DNA of 64,000 nt from Stenotrophomonas sp. Iso1 (GCF_027497995.1 NZ_JAODBT010000002.1:124001-188000), one strand, 5' to 3'; shown: positions 1-10,414, numbered from the stretch's first letter. Notes: generated from the sequence alone by a model not told the origin. Made by a program: numbers and translations.

Positions 1-357
1 GCAGGAGATGTCCGAGCGGATATGGCTGCGGTGTTCGCCGTGGCCGACCGCCATCACCGAGCCGTCAACATGGAAGCCATACTCGCCGCCGCCCTGGTAG
101 CGGTTGAAGCGCGGCGGCAGGATCCGCAGCGGCAGCGCCGCCGCGAAAAATTGCGGGTTGCGCTCCAGCGCGGACAGCACCGTAAGCCCCAACGATGCTT
201 TCAATGGCGAGCTGTCGGGGAGTTGTTCATTGCGCTTTACCTGCGCACCGCGATGGCCGACGGTCTGTCGACCGTCAGTCCAGTCGGCGGCATCCAGGGA
301 GTGGCGAATATCCGCCAGTTCCTGCGCGGTCAACACATTGGGAATGTGCAGCAGCAT
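1..357 (-). CDS. piuC: PiuC/YbiX-family Fe(II)/2-oxoglutarate dioxygenase (3' end outside window)
   Basis: This frame is open to the window edge; only the first 119 residues are visible, of about 225 usual for the family. The protein begins MLLHIPNVLT and contains GGGEYGFHVDGSVM, where H96 and D98 are the first two ligands of the HxD...H iron site of PKHD-type hydroxylases. PiuC/YbiX proteins are coded next to catecholate siderophore receptors and are iron-regulated. Here the gene follows the Fiu-type receptor by 48 bases on the same strand, so it is very likely the third gene of that operon. The substrate is not known. A weak GGAA lies upstream of the ATG. Confidence 0.85.
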   Translation of the reverse strand, partial: MLLHIPNVLTAQELADIRHSLDAADWTDGRQTVGHRGAQVKRNEQLPDSSPLKASLGLTVLSALERNPQFFAAALPLRILPPRFNRYQGGGEYGFHVDGSVMAVGHGEHRSHIRSDISC

Positions 358-373
358 GGGGTTTTCCGGTAGA

Positions 374-398
374 GGCGCGGGGAGGATATCCCCGCGCC
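374..398 (-). other. Intergenic hairpin between receptor and piuC genes
   Basis: A perfect 10-base-pair stem (GGCGCGGGGA / TCCCCGCGCC) with a 5-base loop lies in the 48-base gap between the siderophore receptor stop and the piuC start. No U-run follows in either direction, so it is not a canonical terminator. It could slow RNA decay or lower piuC expression relative to the receptor; this is inference. Confidence 0.5.
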
Positions 399-405
399 GT
401 CTGGC

Positions 406-2694
406 TCAGAAGCGGAAGTCCGCACTGAACATGAAGGTACGCGGGGTGCCCGGGGTGTAACGGTAGCCGCTCTTGTTGATTGCCGCGACGTACTGCTTGT
501 CGAACAGGTTATAGGCGTTCACGCGCAGCACCAGGTTGTCGTTGACCGCATAGGACGCCACGGCGTCATAGACGCTGTAGGACTTGGTGAACGCCGGGGT
601 GCCCTTGGCGCCGTCGGTGCCGCGGTGCATCTCGCCGGAGTAACGCACGCCGCCACCGATGGTCAGGCCGAACGGGAAGACATAGCTGGTCCAGCCGGTG
701 AAGGCATCGTCCGGCGTATAGGTCAGGTTGTTGCTGCCGTCGGCGGTCAGCAGATTGCCGGTATCCACCTTGCTGTTCATGTGGGTATAGCCGGCCGAGA
801 CCGACCAGTTGTCGGTGATCTTGCCGACGGTGGAGACCTCAATGCCTTCCACGGTTTTCTGGCCGTTCTGGAAATAGCCGTCGGCCACGCTGCCGGTGAT
901 TTCATTGGTCACTTCGGTACGGAACAGCGCTACGTTCAGTGCCAGTGCGTCATCCATGAACGCCCATTTGGTGCCCACTTCGATGGTGCGGGCTTCCTGC
1001 GGGTCCATGTTGATGTTGTTGACGTTGCCGGCTGTTTCGTTGAGCTGGAAGTTGCTGCCGCCCGGGGGCTGCTGCGAAAGGGCGTAGTTGGCGTACAGGC
1101 TGACCGCTTCGCTCGGCTTGTAGACCGCGCCGACCTTCCAGTTGATCAGGGTGTCGGAATCTTCCAGCGACGGCAGGGCGATCAACGTGCCGATCGGATT
1201 GCCGGCGCAGTTCGCGGCGGTGCACAGCACGGAGCTGCTGTATTCGGTTTTGTAGTGGTCGGCACGCACGCCAGCGGTGAGCATGAAGCTATCGGTGAAC
1301 TTCAGGGTGTCGAACACATACAGCGAGGACGTGGTGGTCTTGCCGTCGGTGCGGGCACCGGTACGGCGGGTGCTCAGGCCAGTGGCATTCCAGTCCGGGT
1401 TGTACAGGTTGGCCGGGCCCCAGTCCGCGCCGACGGTGCCGGCCTTGCCCCAGGATTTCTGCTGCTCCTGGGTGAACTCCAGGCCGGTGCTGAGGTTGTG
1501 TTGCACGCGGCCGGTGACGAAGTCGATACGCAGGTTCAGCTGGTCGGTAAGGATGGTGTTTTCCTGATCCTTGTAGGTCAGGTTGCTGCGATTCATCGTG
1601 TAGCTGGACAGATCATTGATGTCCGTCCACTTGATGTTGCCAGTGGCGCCGCCGGTCGACATGAAGGCGGTGAGCAGATAGTCCTGCTCGGTCTTGCCCC
1701 AGCGGGCGGTGTTGGTGAGCTTGAAGGTATCGGAGAAGTCATGTTCGAAGCGGAACGTCGCCTGCTGCGCGGTCACGTCGTCGTGGTCGTAGCGGGTGCC
1801 GTAGAAGTTCTCCGGGTTCACCGGATGGCCGGCCAACTGCTCCAAACCCGGCTGCGGGGTCCAACCCGGCAGGCCGATGGTCGGCACGAAGCCGTCGGGA
1901 ATGTTGTCCTGCTTCAAGTAGAGCAGGTTGAGGAAGTAGCGGGTGTCGGTGCCCAGGCCGAAGCCGAACGACGGCGCGATACCCCAGCGCTTGTCGTTGA
2001 CGTGGTCGCGGCCGGCGACATCGCTGTCCTGCCACATGGCGTTCACGCGCAGCGCGGCGGTGGCGCCAAGGGTCTGGTTCCAGTCGCCGGTAGCACGCTG
2101 CTGGCCGTCAACACCGGCTGACAGGGAGCCGGACACTGCGTCACGCAGGTTGGCTTGCTTGCTGATCATGTTGATCGCGCCAGTGGGTGCGGTACGGCCG
2201 ATGTCGGTACCGGCCGGGCCCTTCACCACTTCGACCTGCTCGGTATTGAACACATCGCGCGAGATCGAACCCAGGTCGCGGATACCGTCCACCAGGATGC
2301 TGTTCGAGCTGTCGAAGCCGCGCATGTACACGGTGTCGCCGGTGCTGGTATTGCCGTTCTCACCAGCATAGAAGGTGCCCACGCCAGCGCTGTTGCGCAG
2401 CGCTTCGGTCAGGGTGGTCGCGCCCTGCTGGTTGAACAGGTCGCTGGTGATCACCTGGATGGTCTGCGGGGTGTTCTGCAACGACTGGGTGTACTTGGTG
2501 TTGGCCGACTTCTCGCTCTTGTAGCCGGTCGTGGCATGCACCTCGACCTGGTCCAGCGTCTGCGCCTCACGGCTGGCGGACTGCGCCAGCGCCAAGGCCG
2601 GGAACGCGACCAGAGTGATCAGGCCTGCGGTGGAGGCCAGAGTGCCGACGCTGCGCGTCGGGGAAACATGCTTGCGGCTTTTGATATGCGTCAT
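406..2694 (-). CDS. fiu: TonB-dependent catecholate siderophore receptor, Fiu type
   Basis: Outer-membrane receptor for ferric catecholate siderophores or their breakdown products, driven by TonB-ExbBD. I place the start at MTHIKSRKHV (762 aa), because it gives a clean signal peptide ending near ALALAQ; the frame runs upstream to 2901 but that extension is not signal-like. After the signal come a TonB box (DQVEVHATTG), a plug (QNTPQTIQVITSDLFNQQGA, VYMRGFDSSN, VEVVKGPAGT) and a 22-strand-type barrel ending in the aromatic FMFSADFRF. The plug wording and the adjacent piuC gene match the Fiu-YbiX pair. It lies 3' of a 140-aa membrane-anchored protein on the same strand and shares a probable Fur-controlled promoter with it. 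Confidence 0.9.
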   Translation of the reverse strand: MTHIKSRKHVSPTRSVGTLASTAGLITLVAFPALALAQSASREAQTLDQVEVHATTGYKSEKSANTKYTQSLQNTPQTIQVITSDLFNQQGATTLTEALRNSAGVGTFYAGENGNTSTGDTVYMRGFDSSNSILVDGIRDLGSISRDVFNTEQVEVVKGPAGTDIGRTAPTGAINMISKQANLRDAVSGSLSAGVDGQQRATGDWNQTLGATAALRVNAMWQDSDVAGRDHVNDKRWGIAPSFGFGLGTDTRYFLNLLYLKQDNIPDGFVPTIGLPGWTPQPGLEQLAGHPVNPENFYGTRYDHDDVTAQQATFRFEHDFSDTFKLTNTARWGKTEQDYLLTAFMSTGGATGNIKWTDINDLSSYTMNRSNLTYKDQENTILTDQLNLRIDFVTGRVQHNLSTGLEFTQEQQKSWGKAGTVGADWGPANLYNPDWNATGLSTRRTGARTDGKTTTSSLYVFDTLKFTDSFMLTAGVRADHYKTEYSSSVLCTAANCAGNPIGTLIALPSLEDSDTLINWKVGAVYKPSEAVSLYANYALSQQPPGGSNFQLNETAGNVNNINMDPQEARTIEVGTKWAFMDDALALNVALFRTEVTNEITGSVADGYFQNGQKTVEGIEVSTVGKITDNWSVSAGYTHMNSKVDTGNLLTADGSNNLTYTPDDAFTGWTSYVFPFGLTIGGGVRYSGEMHRGTDGAKGTPAFTKSYSVYDAVASYAVNDNLVLRVNAYNLFDKQYVAAINKSGYRYTPGTPRTFMFSADFRF

Positions 2695-2901
2695 GGGGAA
2701 AAGGTGTGCCAGGAAAGGGGAGTGACGGCCACGCACCGACGCAGGCCGAAGGCCGGGGTTCAAGTGCGCAGAACGGGAGGGAGCGGTCAGCAGCTGGCTG
2801 GCCATGGCCGAGCGGGAGAGCCCGGGATCATTGGCTTGCAGGCGCGGTGATGAGGGATGGATTACGGCAGTGCACTGGCTCGCCGCCAGCAACGAACGCA
2901 A

Positions 2902-3324
2902 TCAGGCCAGCGGAGGGGCGTGGCCGGGATTCAGCAGCAGATACAGCGCCGGGGGATAACGGTGTGACCGCTCCACGGCGTGCTGGAGCAAGGTGTCGGT
3001 GGCGGCTGCGACAAACATGCCGGCCGGCGCCGCCACGGGGGCAGTCGGCGGGACGTGGCTGTCGACAGGACGCTGGCGCGCGCTGCGGGAGGACTCGGCG
3101 CCGGATTCCGCAATGGCGACAAGGTCGGGCAGATCGTCTGGATGGCCCCGGTCAGGGCTGATCAGCACCTGCGCTTCCGCCGATGAGGCGCTGGTCGTGG
3201 CAGGCAGGCTGTGGCCCAACATCGTCCAGGCCAGCAGCATGCCGACTACCAGCATCAGCCACGGCAAGCGCTGCCGCACAAGGGCGGTCAGTTGCTGAAT
3301 GGCTGAGGACGGCGGGTTGGGCAT
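2902..3324 (-). CDS. Small membrane-anchored protein at head of siderophore operon
   Basis: 140 aa, family not recognised. It begins MPNPPSSAIQQLTALVRQRL, followed by one hydrophobic segment (about residues 20-40, WLMLVVGMLLAWTML). The rest is a low-complexity Ala/Pro/Ser-rich, mostly hydrophilic region ending YLLLNPGHAPPLA. This is the layout of a protein anchored in the inner membrane with a periplasmic tail. It is the first reading frame after the Fur-box promoter and is followed by the receptor and piuC. The position suggests a role in iron uptake or in TonB-system coupling, but nothing in the sequence proves it. There is no convincing Shine-Dalgarno sequence. Confidence 0.6.
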   Translation of the reverse strand: MPNPPSSAIQQLTALVRQRLPWLMLVVGMLLAWTMLGHSLPATTSASSAEAQVLISPDRGHPDDLPDLVAIAESGAESSRSARQRPVDSHVPPTAPVAAPAGMFVAAATDTLLQHAVERSHRYPPALYLLLNPGHAPPLA

Positions 3325-3371
3325 GGACTGCGGGAAGGGGCGGAATCATTGCGGAAGTGCAATGGATGCGC

Positions 3372-3400
3372 ATCTTATTGAGAATTGTTTGCGTTATCAA
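3372..3400 (-). promoter_or_regulatory. Sigma70-like promoter overlapped by Fur-box-like site
   Basis: Read on the minus strand, TTGATA (3395-3400), a 17-base spacer and TAAGAT (3372-3377) form a near-consensus promoter about 48 bases upstream of the 140-aa frame. The spacer and flanks hold an AT-rich imperfect inverted repeat, GATAACGCAAACAATTCTCA, resembling the 19-bp Fur box with its AATnATTCTCA-type half sites. A Fur-iron complex there would block RNA polymerase, which is expected for a siderophore receptor operon. Confidence 0.65.
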
Positions 3401-3612
3401 TATTGAGAAGTGGCTGTACCCATACGAAGAACGGCTGGCTGGAATTGGCCGGAAGCATTGGCAGTGGGGCTAGCCGGGTTCAGCGGCGCAACCGATCAGG
3501 TACGAGATGGCTACCCGCTCATCCATCTGCCGTGCCTGGGCCTGGGCCAGGGGCGGAAGCGCGGACGCCCCTTTCGGGGCGCCGGATGGAGCATTGATTG
3601 CGGGCCTGTGGA

Positions 3613-3945
3613 TCAGTCGCGGTCGTCGCGGGACCAGATGCCGCCGTGATCCCGCTTGACCGGGAATTTGGGCACCGGCGAGTAGGCAGGCGCGCACAGG
3701 GCACGGCCATCGCGGATGTCGAAGCGGGCACTGTGCAGAATGCACTCGATGCTGCCTTCGACCGGGTCGATCACGCCCGAAGACAACTCGAATTCCTCAT
3801 GGCTGCATTGGTCTTCCAGTGCGTACAGCTCGCCATCCAGGTTGAACACCACCAACGGTGTGCCGGTGACTTCGTCGAAGGCCGTCTTCATTTCGCCGGG
3901 GAGCAGTTCTTCGCTGGCGCAGATGAAAGTCCAGGTCTCGCTCAT
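3613..3945 (-). CDS. Rieske [2Fe-2S] ferredoxin
   Basis: 110 aa, a complete small soluble Rieske-fold protein. The cluster ligands are C47-x-H49 (QCSHEE) and C68-x2-H71 (ECILHSA), with the usual spacing. This matches ferredoxin components such as NirD and the ferredoxins of ring-hydroxylating dioxygenases. Its start overlaps the stop of the GNAT gene by 4 bases (ATGA), so the two are translationally coupled. They lie 3' of the suf genes on the same strand, fitting an electron carrier co-expressed with the assembly system, though its redox partner is not visible. A short GAAA-loop hairpin (about 3566-3581) lies just after the stop. Confidence 0.88.
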   Translation of the reverse strand: MSETWTFICASEELLPGEMKTAFDEVTGTPLVVFNLDGELYALEDQCSHEEFELSSGVIDPVEGSIECILHSARFDIRDGRALCAPAYSPVPKFPVKRDHGGIWSRDDRD

Positions 3946-4484
3946 GCCGTGGCTCCCAACCGCTTTTCCAGCACTTCAAATTGCAGGTCGTCACGCTTGG
4001 GGATGCCATAGCGGGCATCGCCGTACGGGAATGGCTTCTTGATGCCGGTGCGGACGTAGCCACGGCGCTCATAGAACGCAATCAGTTCATCGCGGCAATC
4101 GATCACCGTCATCTGCATCGTCGGCAGTTGCCATTGCTCGAACACATGGCGCTCTGCCTGTTGCATCACCTGCTTGCCGACGCCGCCACCCTGGGCGGTA
4201 GGGCTGACCGCGAACATGCCGAAATAGCCATGGCCGTCTTCATCGGCGACATGGCAGCAGGCCTGCAATTGACCGTTTTGTTCGGCGATCAGGATGACGC
4301 TGCGCGGGCGGTTGATGTCGGCAAGGATGCCGTCGGCATCAACGCGTTGGCCATCGAGGATGTCGGCTTCAGTGGTCCAGCCCACGCGGGACGCATCGCC
4401 GCGATAGGCAGAGGTCACCAGTTCGATCAGGGCCGGGATGTCGGCGGCGGTAGCGGTGCGGAAGGTCAGCTCGTTCATGCGCAC
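3942..4484 (-). CDS. GNAT-family N-acetyltransferase
   Basis: 180 aa with one acetyltransferase domain. The acetyl-CoA pocket motif is seen as MFAVSPTAQGGGVGKQVMQQAE, the Q/RxxGxG/A signature of motif A, and ELIAFYERRGYVRTG is the typical C-terminal FYxxxGF element. The substrate is unknown. The gene follows sufS on the same strand after a 234-base gap and overlaps the Rieske gene by 4 bases. It may be part of the suf transcript or have its own promoter in the gap; I could not find a clear one. Confidence 0.85.
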   Translation of the reverse strand: MRMNELTFRTATAADIPALIELVTSAYRGDASRVGWTTEADILDGQRVDADGILADINRPRSVILIAEQNGQLQACCHVADEDGHGYFGMFAVSPTAQGGGVGKQVMQQAERHVFEQWQLPTMQMTVIDCRDELIAFYERRGYVRTGIKKPFPYGDARYGIPKRDDLQFEVLEKRLGATA

Positions 4485-4718
4485 ATTCTAGAACGGCGGC
4501 CAGCGAGCGGGGAGTCGGCTTATGCGGGACGTGCTGGAAGTCTGTTCACGTCGAAATGTTTCGACGCGTCTCAGGAAGACGCGGGGCGAAACGGAACAAC
4601 AGTTCAAACCCGCCAGAACGTGTTTGCCTGGGGTGCCGTAGTTGCCCGGATGGTAAGGACTGTAGGAGCGTGACGGTTGCGGCGTCACCGCACACGTACC
4701 ATCACGCACTGCTGGGTT

Positions 4719-5975
4719 TCAGCCCAGCAGCGTGCGCACTTTCTTCAGCGCGGCCATGAACGACTCGATCTCTTCGTGCGTGTTGTAGAACGCGAGCGAG
4801 GCGCGGCAGGTGGCGGCGACGCCGTAGTACTGCAGCAGCGGGTGCGCGCAGTGTTGGCCGGAACGTACCGCGACGCCCTGCAGGTCGAGCAGGGTGGCCA
4901 GATCGTGTGAATGCGCACCTTCCACCAGAAACGACACCACGGCCGCCTTGTGCGGTGTGGTACCGAAGATGCGCACGCCTTCCACGCGCTGCAGCTCTTC
5001 GGTGAAATGCGCCAGCAATTCCTGCTCGCGCGCTTCGATATGCTCGCGGCCCAGCGCTTCCAGGTAATCCACTGCCACGCCCAAGCCGACGAAGCCGGAG
5101 ATGTTCGGCGTGCCCGCTTCAAACTTGTGCGGGGCATCGTTGAACACGGTGCCGTCGAAGCTGACTTCCTTGATCATCTCTCCGCCACCGATGAACGGCG
5201 GCATTTCCTGCAGCAGTTCGCGGCGTGCCCACAGCGCGCCGGTGCCGGTCGGGCCACACATCTTGTGGCCGGTGATCGCGTAGAAGTCGCAACCGATGGC
5301 GGCAACGTCCACACTCAGGTGCGGTGCCGCCTGCGAGCCATCGATCAGGGTGACGATGCCGCGCTTGCGTGCTTCGCGGCAGATCTCGCGGACCGGGTTG
5401 ATGGTGCCCAGCACGTTGGAAACGTGGGTCAGCGCCAGCAGCTTCACGTCGGCGGTCATGGCGGCATGCAGCGCATCCATGTCCAGGCTGCCGTCCGGGC
5501 TGATTTCAGCCACGCGAATGGTGGCGCCGGTGCGCTGGGCGACCAACTGCCACGGCACGATGTTGGCGTGGTGCTCCATGCGCGAGACCAGGATGACGTC
5601 ACCGGCCTTCAGGCGCGGCAGTGCCCACGAATAGGCCACCAGATTGATTGCGAAGGTAGTGCCGCTGCACAGCACCAGCTCATCGCCGCGCACGTTGAGG
5701 AAGCGCGCCAGCTTGGCGCGTGCGCCCTCGTAGGCTTCGGTGGCCTCGGTGCCCAGTGCATGCACCGCGCGGCTCACGTTGGCGTTGTAGCGGCGATAAA
5801 ACTCATCCACCGCGCCGATCACCGGCAGCGGCTTCTGCGAGGTGTTGGCGTTGTCGAAGTACACCAGCGGCTTGCCGTTGACTTCACGCATCAGCAGCGG
5901 GAAGTCGGCGCGCACGCGCTCCCAATCGGGGGCGGTGGCTGGCGCCTGGATCGGGCGCGGGGAAGAGAGGTTCAT
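4719..5975 (-). CDS. sufS: Cysteine desulfurase SufS
   Basis: 418 aa, class V aminotransferase fold. It is a PLP enzyme that takes sulfur from cysteine and leaves alanine, supplying persulfide to the SUF scaffold. The PLP lysine is K238 in ITGHKMCGPTGTGALW, and the catalytic cysteine is C376 in RSGQHCAHPLL, the group II (SufS) form. The start MNLSSPRPIQ is chosen because it overlaps the sufD stop by 4 bases (ATGA); the frame stays open further upstream inside sufD, which is not coding. No sufE gene is seen next to it, so the sulfur acceptor must be coded elsewhere or be absent. Confidence 0.95.
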   Translation of the reverse strand: MNLSSPRPIQAPATAPDWERVRADFPLLMREVNGKPLVYFDNANTSQKPLPVIGAVDEFYRRYNANVSRAVHALGTEATEAYEGARAKLARFLNVRGDELVLCSGTTFAINLVAYSWALPRLKAGDVILVSRMEHHANIVPWQLVAQRTGATIRVAEISPDGSLDMDALHAAMTADVKLLALTHVSNVLGTINPVREICREARKRGIVTLIDGSQAAPHLSVDVAAIGCDFYAITGHKMCGPTGTGALWARRELLQEMPPFIGGGEMIKEVSFDGTVFNDAPHKFEAGTPNISGFVGLGVAVDYLEALGREHIEAREQELLAHFTEELQRVEGVRIFGTTPHKAAVVSFLVEGAHSHDLATLLDLQGVAVRSGQHCAHPLLQYYGVAATCRASLAFYNTHEEIESFMAALKKVRTLLG

Positions 5976-7234
5976 ACCATGCCTGCCTGCTGCAATGCCT
6001 GGTCCAGGTGGCGGGCCAGCTTCTCGGTGAGGATGCCTTCCACAGCTGCCAGCGGCTCGTGGCAGAACGCGGCACTCAGCATGGCGCGCGCCTGTTCGGA
6101 CGGCACGCCGCGCGAGCGCAGGTAGAACAGCGCATTGGCATCGAGTTGGCCCACGGTGGCGCCGTGCGCGGCCTTGACCTCGTCGGCATCGATCACCAGC
6201 GTCGGCTGGGTATCGATCTCGGCATCGGCGGACAGCAGCAGGTTCTTGTTGGACAGATACGCATCGGTGCCGTCGGCGCCTTCGCGGATGTTGATGCCGC
6301 CATGGAACACCACGCGGCTGCGGTTGGCGGCCACGCCCCGCCACACCAGCTCGGCGCTGGTATCGCGGGCAATGTGCTCAATGCCCAGGCGCGTGTCGAT
6401 GTGACGACGGCCCGTGCCCAGCAACACGCCGTTGGCGACGAGCTTGGCGTTGTCGCCTTCCAGCCGCACGTTCAACTCGTGGCGGCTCAGCGCGGCGCCC
6501 AGTTCCAGATCAATGCGGCGGTACTGCGCGTCGCGTGCCAGCACGGCATCGGTACGCAGCAGGTGGGTGGCACGCGGGCTGTCGGCCTGCACGCGGGCGT
6601 GCGAGAGCACGGCATCCTGCGCCAGGTGAACGTGCACCAGGGTGTTGTCCAAGTGCGCACTGTCGCCGGCCTGCAGGTGGTGTTCCACCAGGCCCAGCGA
6701 GGCGCCACGGCGCAGCTCGATGAAATGACGGTGATGCCAGGCACGGTCGACTTCATCCGGTGCGCTGACAAACACCAGGTGCAGCGGCGTATCGCTGTGA
6801 ATGCCTTCGGCAACCTGCACCAGCACGCCTTCATCGGCGAGTGCTGCGTTGAGCTGGGCGAAGACCTCTTCTGCGCGGTTGAAGCGGCGGCCGAGGAAAC
6901 GGGCAGCGTCCGGCTCCTGCTGTTTGACCGCAGACAGCAGGCGTACCTGCACGCCTGCATCCACGCCGGACAAGTCGCTATGTACATCGCTCGGGCGACC
7001 ATTGACGAACACCAGACGCGGCGTCGGGATGTCGGCCAGCAGCGCGGCGTCGATATCCAACGCCTGCAGCGGTGCGGCGCTGAAGCTGCGGCGTTCGAGC
7101 TGGCGCAGTGAGGTGTACTTCCACGCTTCGTTGCGCGCGGCAGGCAGGCCAGTCTTCAGCGCGGCTTCGAGCACTTCGGCGCGCTCGTTGCTGCCGCAGA
7201 AACCAGCGGCCAGTGAGTCGAGCAGGGCAGTCAT
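5972..7234 (-). CDS. sufD: Fe-S cluster assembly protein SufD
   Basis: 420 aa, SufB/SufD family. SufD pairs with SufB and the SufC ATPase in the SufBC2D scaffold that builds and delivers Fe-S clusters. The C-terminal core shows the family beta-helix region (NVRLEGDNAKLVANGVLLGTGRRHIDTRLGIEHIARDTSAELVWRG) and the DADEVKAAHGATVGQLD...LFYLRSRGVP segment, where the histidine of AAHGATVG is the conserved one. The start overlaps the sufC stop by one base (TAATG), showing tight coupling in the order sufB-LprI-like-sufC-sufD-sufS. Confidence 0.94.
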   Translation of the reverse strand: MTALLDSLAAGFCGSNERAEVLEAALKTGLPAARNEAWKYTSLRQLERRSFSAAPLQALDIDAALLADIPTPRLVFVNGRPSDVHSDLSGVDAGVQVRLLSAVKQQEPDAARFLGRRFNRAEEVFAQLNAALADEGVLVQVAEGIHSDTPLHLVFVSAPDEVDRAWHHRHFIELRRGASLGLVEHHLQAGDSAHLDNTLVHVHLAQDAVLSHARVQADSPRATHLLRTDAVLARDAQYRRIDLELGAALSRHELNVRLEGDNAKLVANGVLLGTGRRHIDTRLGIEHIARDTSAELVWRGVAANRSRVVFHGGINIREGADGTDAYLSNKNLLLSADAEIDTQPTLVIDADEVKAAHGATVGQLDANALFYLRSRGVPSEQARAMLSAAFCHEPLAAVEGILTEKLARHLDQALQQAGMV

Positions 7235-7998
7235 TACTTGGCTGCCTCGCGAACCACGCGGTCCTTCAGGAAATCGTAGCCGTGTGCTTCCAGCTCCAGC
7301 GCCAGTTCCGGGCCGCCGGTCTTGACGATGCGGCCATCGGCCAGCACATGCACCACGTCCGGCTTGATGTAGTCGAGCAGGCGCTGGTAGTGGGTGATGA
7401 CCAGGAACGAGCGGTCGGGCGAACGCAGTGCGTTGACGCCGTCGGCCACGCTCTTGAGCGCATCGATGTCCAGGCCTGAATCGGTTTCGTCCAGGATTGC
7501 CAGCTTCGGCTCCAGCACGGCCAGCTGGAAGATCTCATTGCGCTTTTTCTCGCCGCCGGAGAAGCCTTCGTTGACGCCACGGTGGAGCAGCTCGTCCTTC
7601 AGGTGCAGCACGGCCAGCTTCTGGCGCACCAGCTTGAGGAACTGCATCGAATCCAGTTCTTCCTCGCCCCGCGCCTTGCGCTGCGCGTTGAGCGCGGCAC
7701 GCAGGAAGTAGGTGTTGTTCACGCCGGGGATTTCCACCGGGTACTGGAACGCCAGGAACAGGCCGGCAGCAGCGCGTTCTTCCGGCGCCAGCTGCAGCAG
7801 GTCGTTGCCTTCAAACTGCACCAGGCCTTCGTTCACGTCGTAGCCTTCGCGGCCGGCCAGTACGTTGCCCAGCGTGGATTTGCCGGCGCCGTTGGGGCCC
7901 ATGATGGCGTGGACTTCACCGGGCTTCACGTCCAGCGACAGGCCCTTGAGGATTTCCTTGTCGCCGATGCTTGCGTGGAGGTTTTCGATCTTCAGCAT
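7234..7998 (-). CDS. sufC: Fe-S assembly ATPase SufC
   Basis: 254 aa, an ABC-type ATPase without membrane partner that powers the SufBCD scaffold. Walker A is GPNGAGKST (residues 34-42), the signature is FSGGEKKRNE, Walker B is LAILDETDSGLD, and the H-loop is VITHYQRLL. The FSGGEKKR signature and the ETDSGLD wording are characteristic of SufC rather than of transporters. A 36-base gap separates it from the upstream LprI-like gene. Confidence 0.95.
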   Translation of the reverse strand: MLKIENLHASIGDKEILKGLSLDVKPGEVHAIMGPNGAGKSTLGNVLAGREGYDVNEGLVQFEGNDLLQLAPEERAAAGLFLAFQYPVEIPGVNNTYFLRAALNAQRKARGEEELDSMQFLKLVRQKLAVLHLKDELLHRGVNEGFSGGEKKRNEIFQLAVLEPKLAILDETDSGLDIDALKSVADGVNALRSPDRSFLVITHYQRLLDYIKPDVVHVLADGRIVKTGGPELALELEAHGYDFLKDRVVREAAK

Positions 7999-8034
7999 GA
8001 GGGTGCGGTCTTCAGTAAGTAGGGGGCAGGGCGA

Positions 8035-8441
8035 TCAGAGATCGCCTTCGGCGCGGTCGATGAAGGTGGCGCGCAACCACTGGGTGCGCTGCCGGGTGAG
8101 TTCGGCCAGGGCGGCGGAATGCAGCATCGGGTACATCGACCCGTACAGCACGCGCGGGTTCTCATCCTTGCCGACCGGATAACGCGCTTCGACGTCAGCG
8201 TCGCGCAGCGGAACCCACAGGCGCTGGGCCGCGCGCAGTTTTTCGATGGCTACCGGCTGACCCTGCAACTGCTGCATCACCTGCCGGTACACGGCATTGA
8301 GCTCGGCATCGGCAGCCTGGGCCTCGCGGGCAACACATTCGTTGATGTCCAACTGCGTGACCGCGTCGGCACAGGCCTTGTCCTGCGATGCGGCAGAGGC
8401 GGCGAACGGCAGCAAGGCCAGCAGGAGAAGTGGCAGGCGGC

Positions 8442-8445
<4 letters not shown>
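8035..8445 (-). CDS. DUF1311 / LprI-like periplasmic protein inside the suf operon
   Basis: 136 aa with a signal peptide ([20 protein letters not shown]). The mature part has the DUF1311 pattern: [37 protein letters not shown], then [17 protein letters not shown]. Two cysteines about 14 residues apart are conserved in the family and likely form a disulfide. LprI of Mycobacterium inhibits lysozyme, but most family members have no known role. Its start overlaps the sufB stop by 4 bases and it precedes sufC, so a secreted protein sits inside a cytosolic Fe-S assembly operon. The reason is unknown. Confidence 0.85.
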
Positions 8446-9917
<1,472 letters not shown>

Positions 9918-9935
9918 GGGGCTGCCTACTATGGT

Positions 9936-10382
9936 TCAGGAGACGACGTCGACGCTGATGCGGCGACGGTCGGCAAGCGGTAAGGGGTGCAGCATCTGGG
10001 CGAGGGTGACCGCGCGCAGGGCGTCGCTGACAACGTCGTTGATGAGCCGCCAGTTCGAGCGCACGCCGCATTGGCTGGCGATGCCGCAATGACTCTCACC
10101 TTGGCTGCATTCGGTAATCGCAAGCGGGCCTTCCATTGCCTCAACGATCTCGATCAGGGTGATTTCGCTGGCGGCGCGGGTCAGGCGGTAGCCGCCGCGC
10201 ACGCCACGCAGGCCTTCCACCAGTCCGGCCTGGGCCAGGGGCTTGAGCAGCTTGCTGACGGTCGGCGGTTCCAGCCCGGCCGCTTCGGCCAGCTCGGTCG
10301 CGCTCAACACCTCGTCCGGCCGCGCGGCGAGCACGGTCATGACAACGGTTGCGTAATCGGTGAGCTTGGTGACGCGGAGCAT
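9936..10382 (-). CDS. Rrf2-family Fe-S-responsive regulator of the SUF operon
   Basis: 148 aa from the ATG at 10382 (MLRVTKLTDYATVVM). The frame runs further upstream, but the Rrf2 fold starts exactly here. An N-terminal winged helix-turn-helix (LSATELAEAAGLEPPTVSKLLKPLAQAGLV) is followed by RGVRGGYRL and three cysteines, C92, C99 and C105, that can hold a [2Fe-2S] cluster. In E. coli IscR the spacing is C-x5-C-x5-C; here it is C-x6-C-x5-C, as far as I know the form of the gammaproteobacterial SUF regulators. It is the first gene of the suf operon and probably represses its own promoter when clusters are plentiful. Confidence 0.9.
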   Translation of the reverse strand: MLRVTKLTDYATVVMTVLAARPDEVLSATELAEAAGLEPPTVSKLLKPLAQAGLVEGLRGVRGGYRLTRAASEITLIEIVEAMEGPLAITECSQGESHCGIASQCGVRSNWRLINDVVSDALRAVTLAQMLHPLPLADRRRISVDVVS

Positions 10383-10414
10383 TATTTGGCAGGGGGTAAT
10401 CAATGCGGACCAAA

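Noticed and set aside
625..2121. Plus-strand 498-codon frame opposite the siderophore receptor
   Set aside because: The receptor is clear on the minus strand; the plus product is composition-driven.
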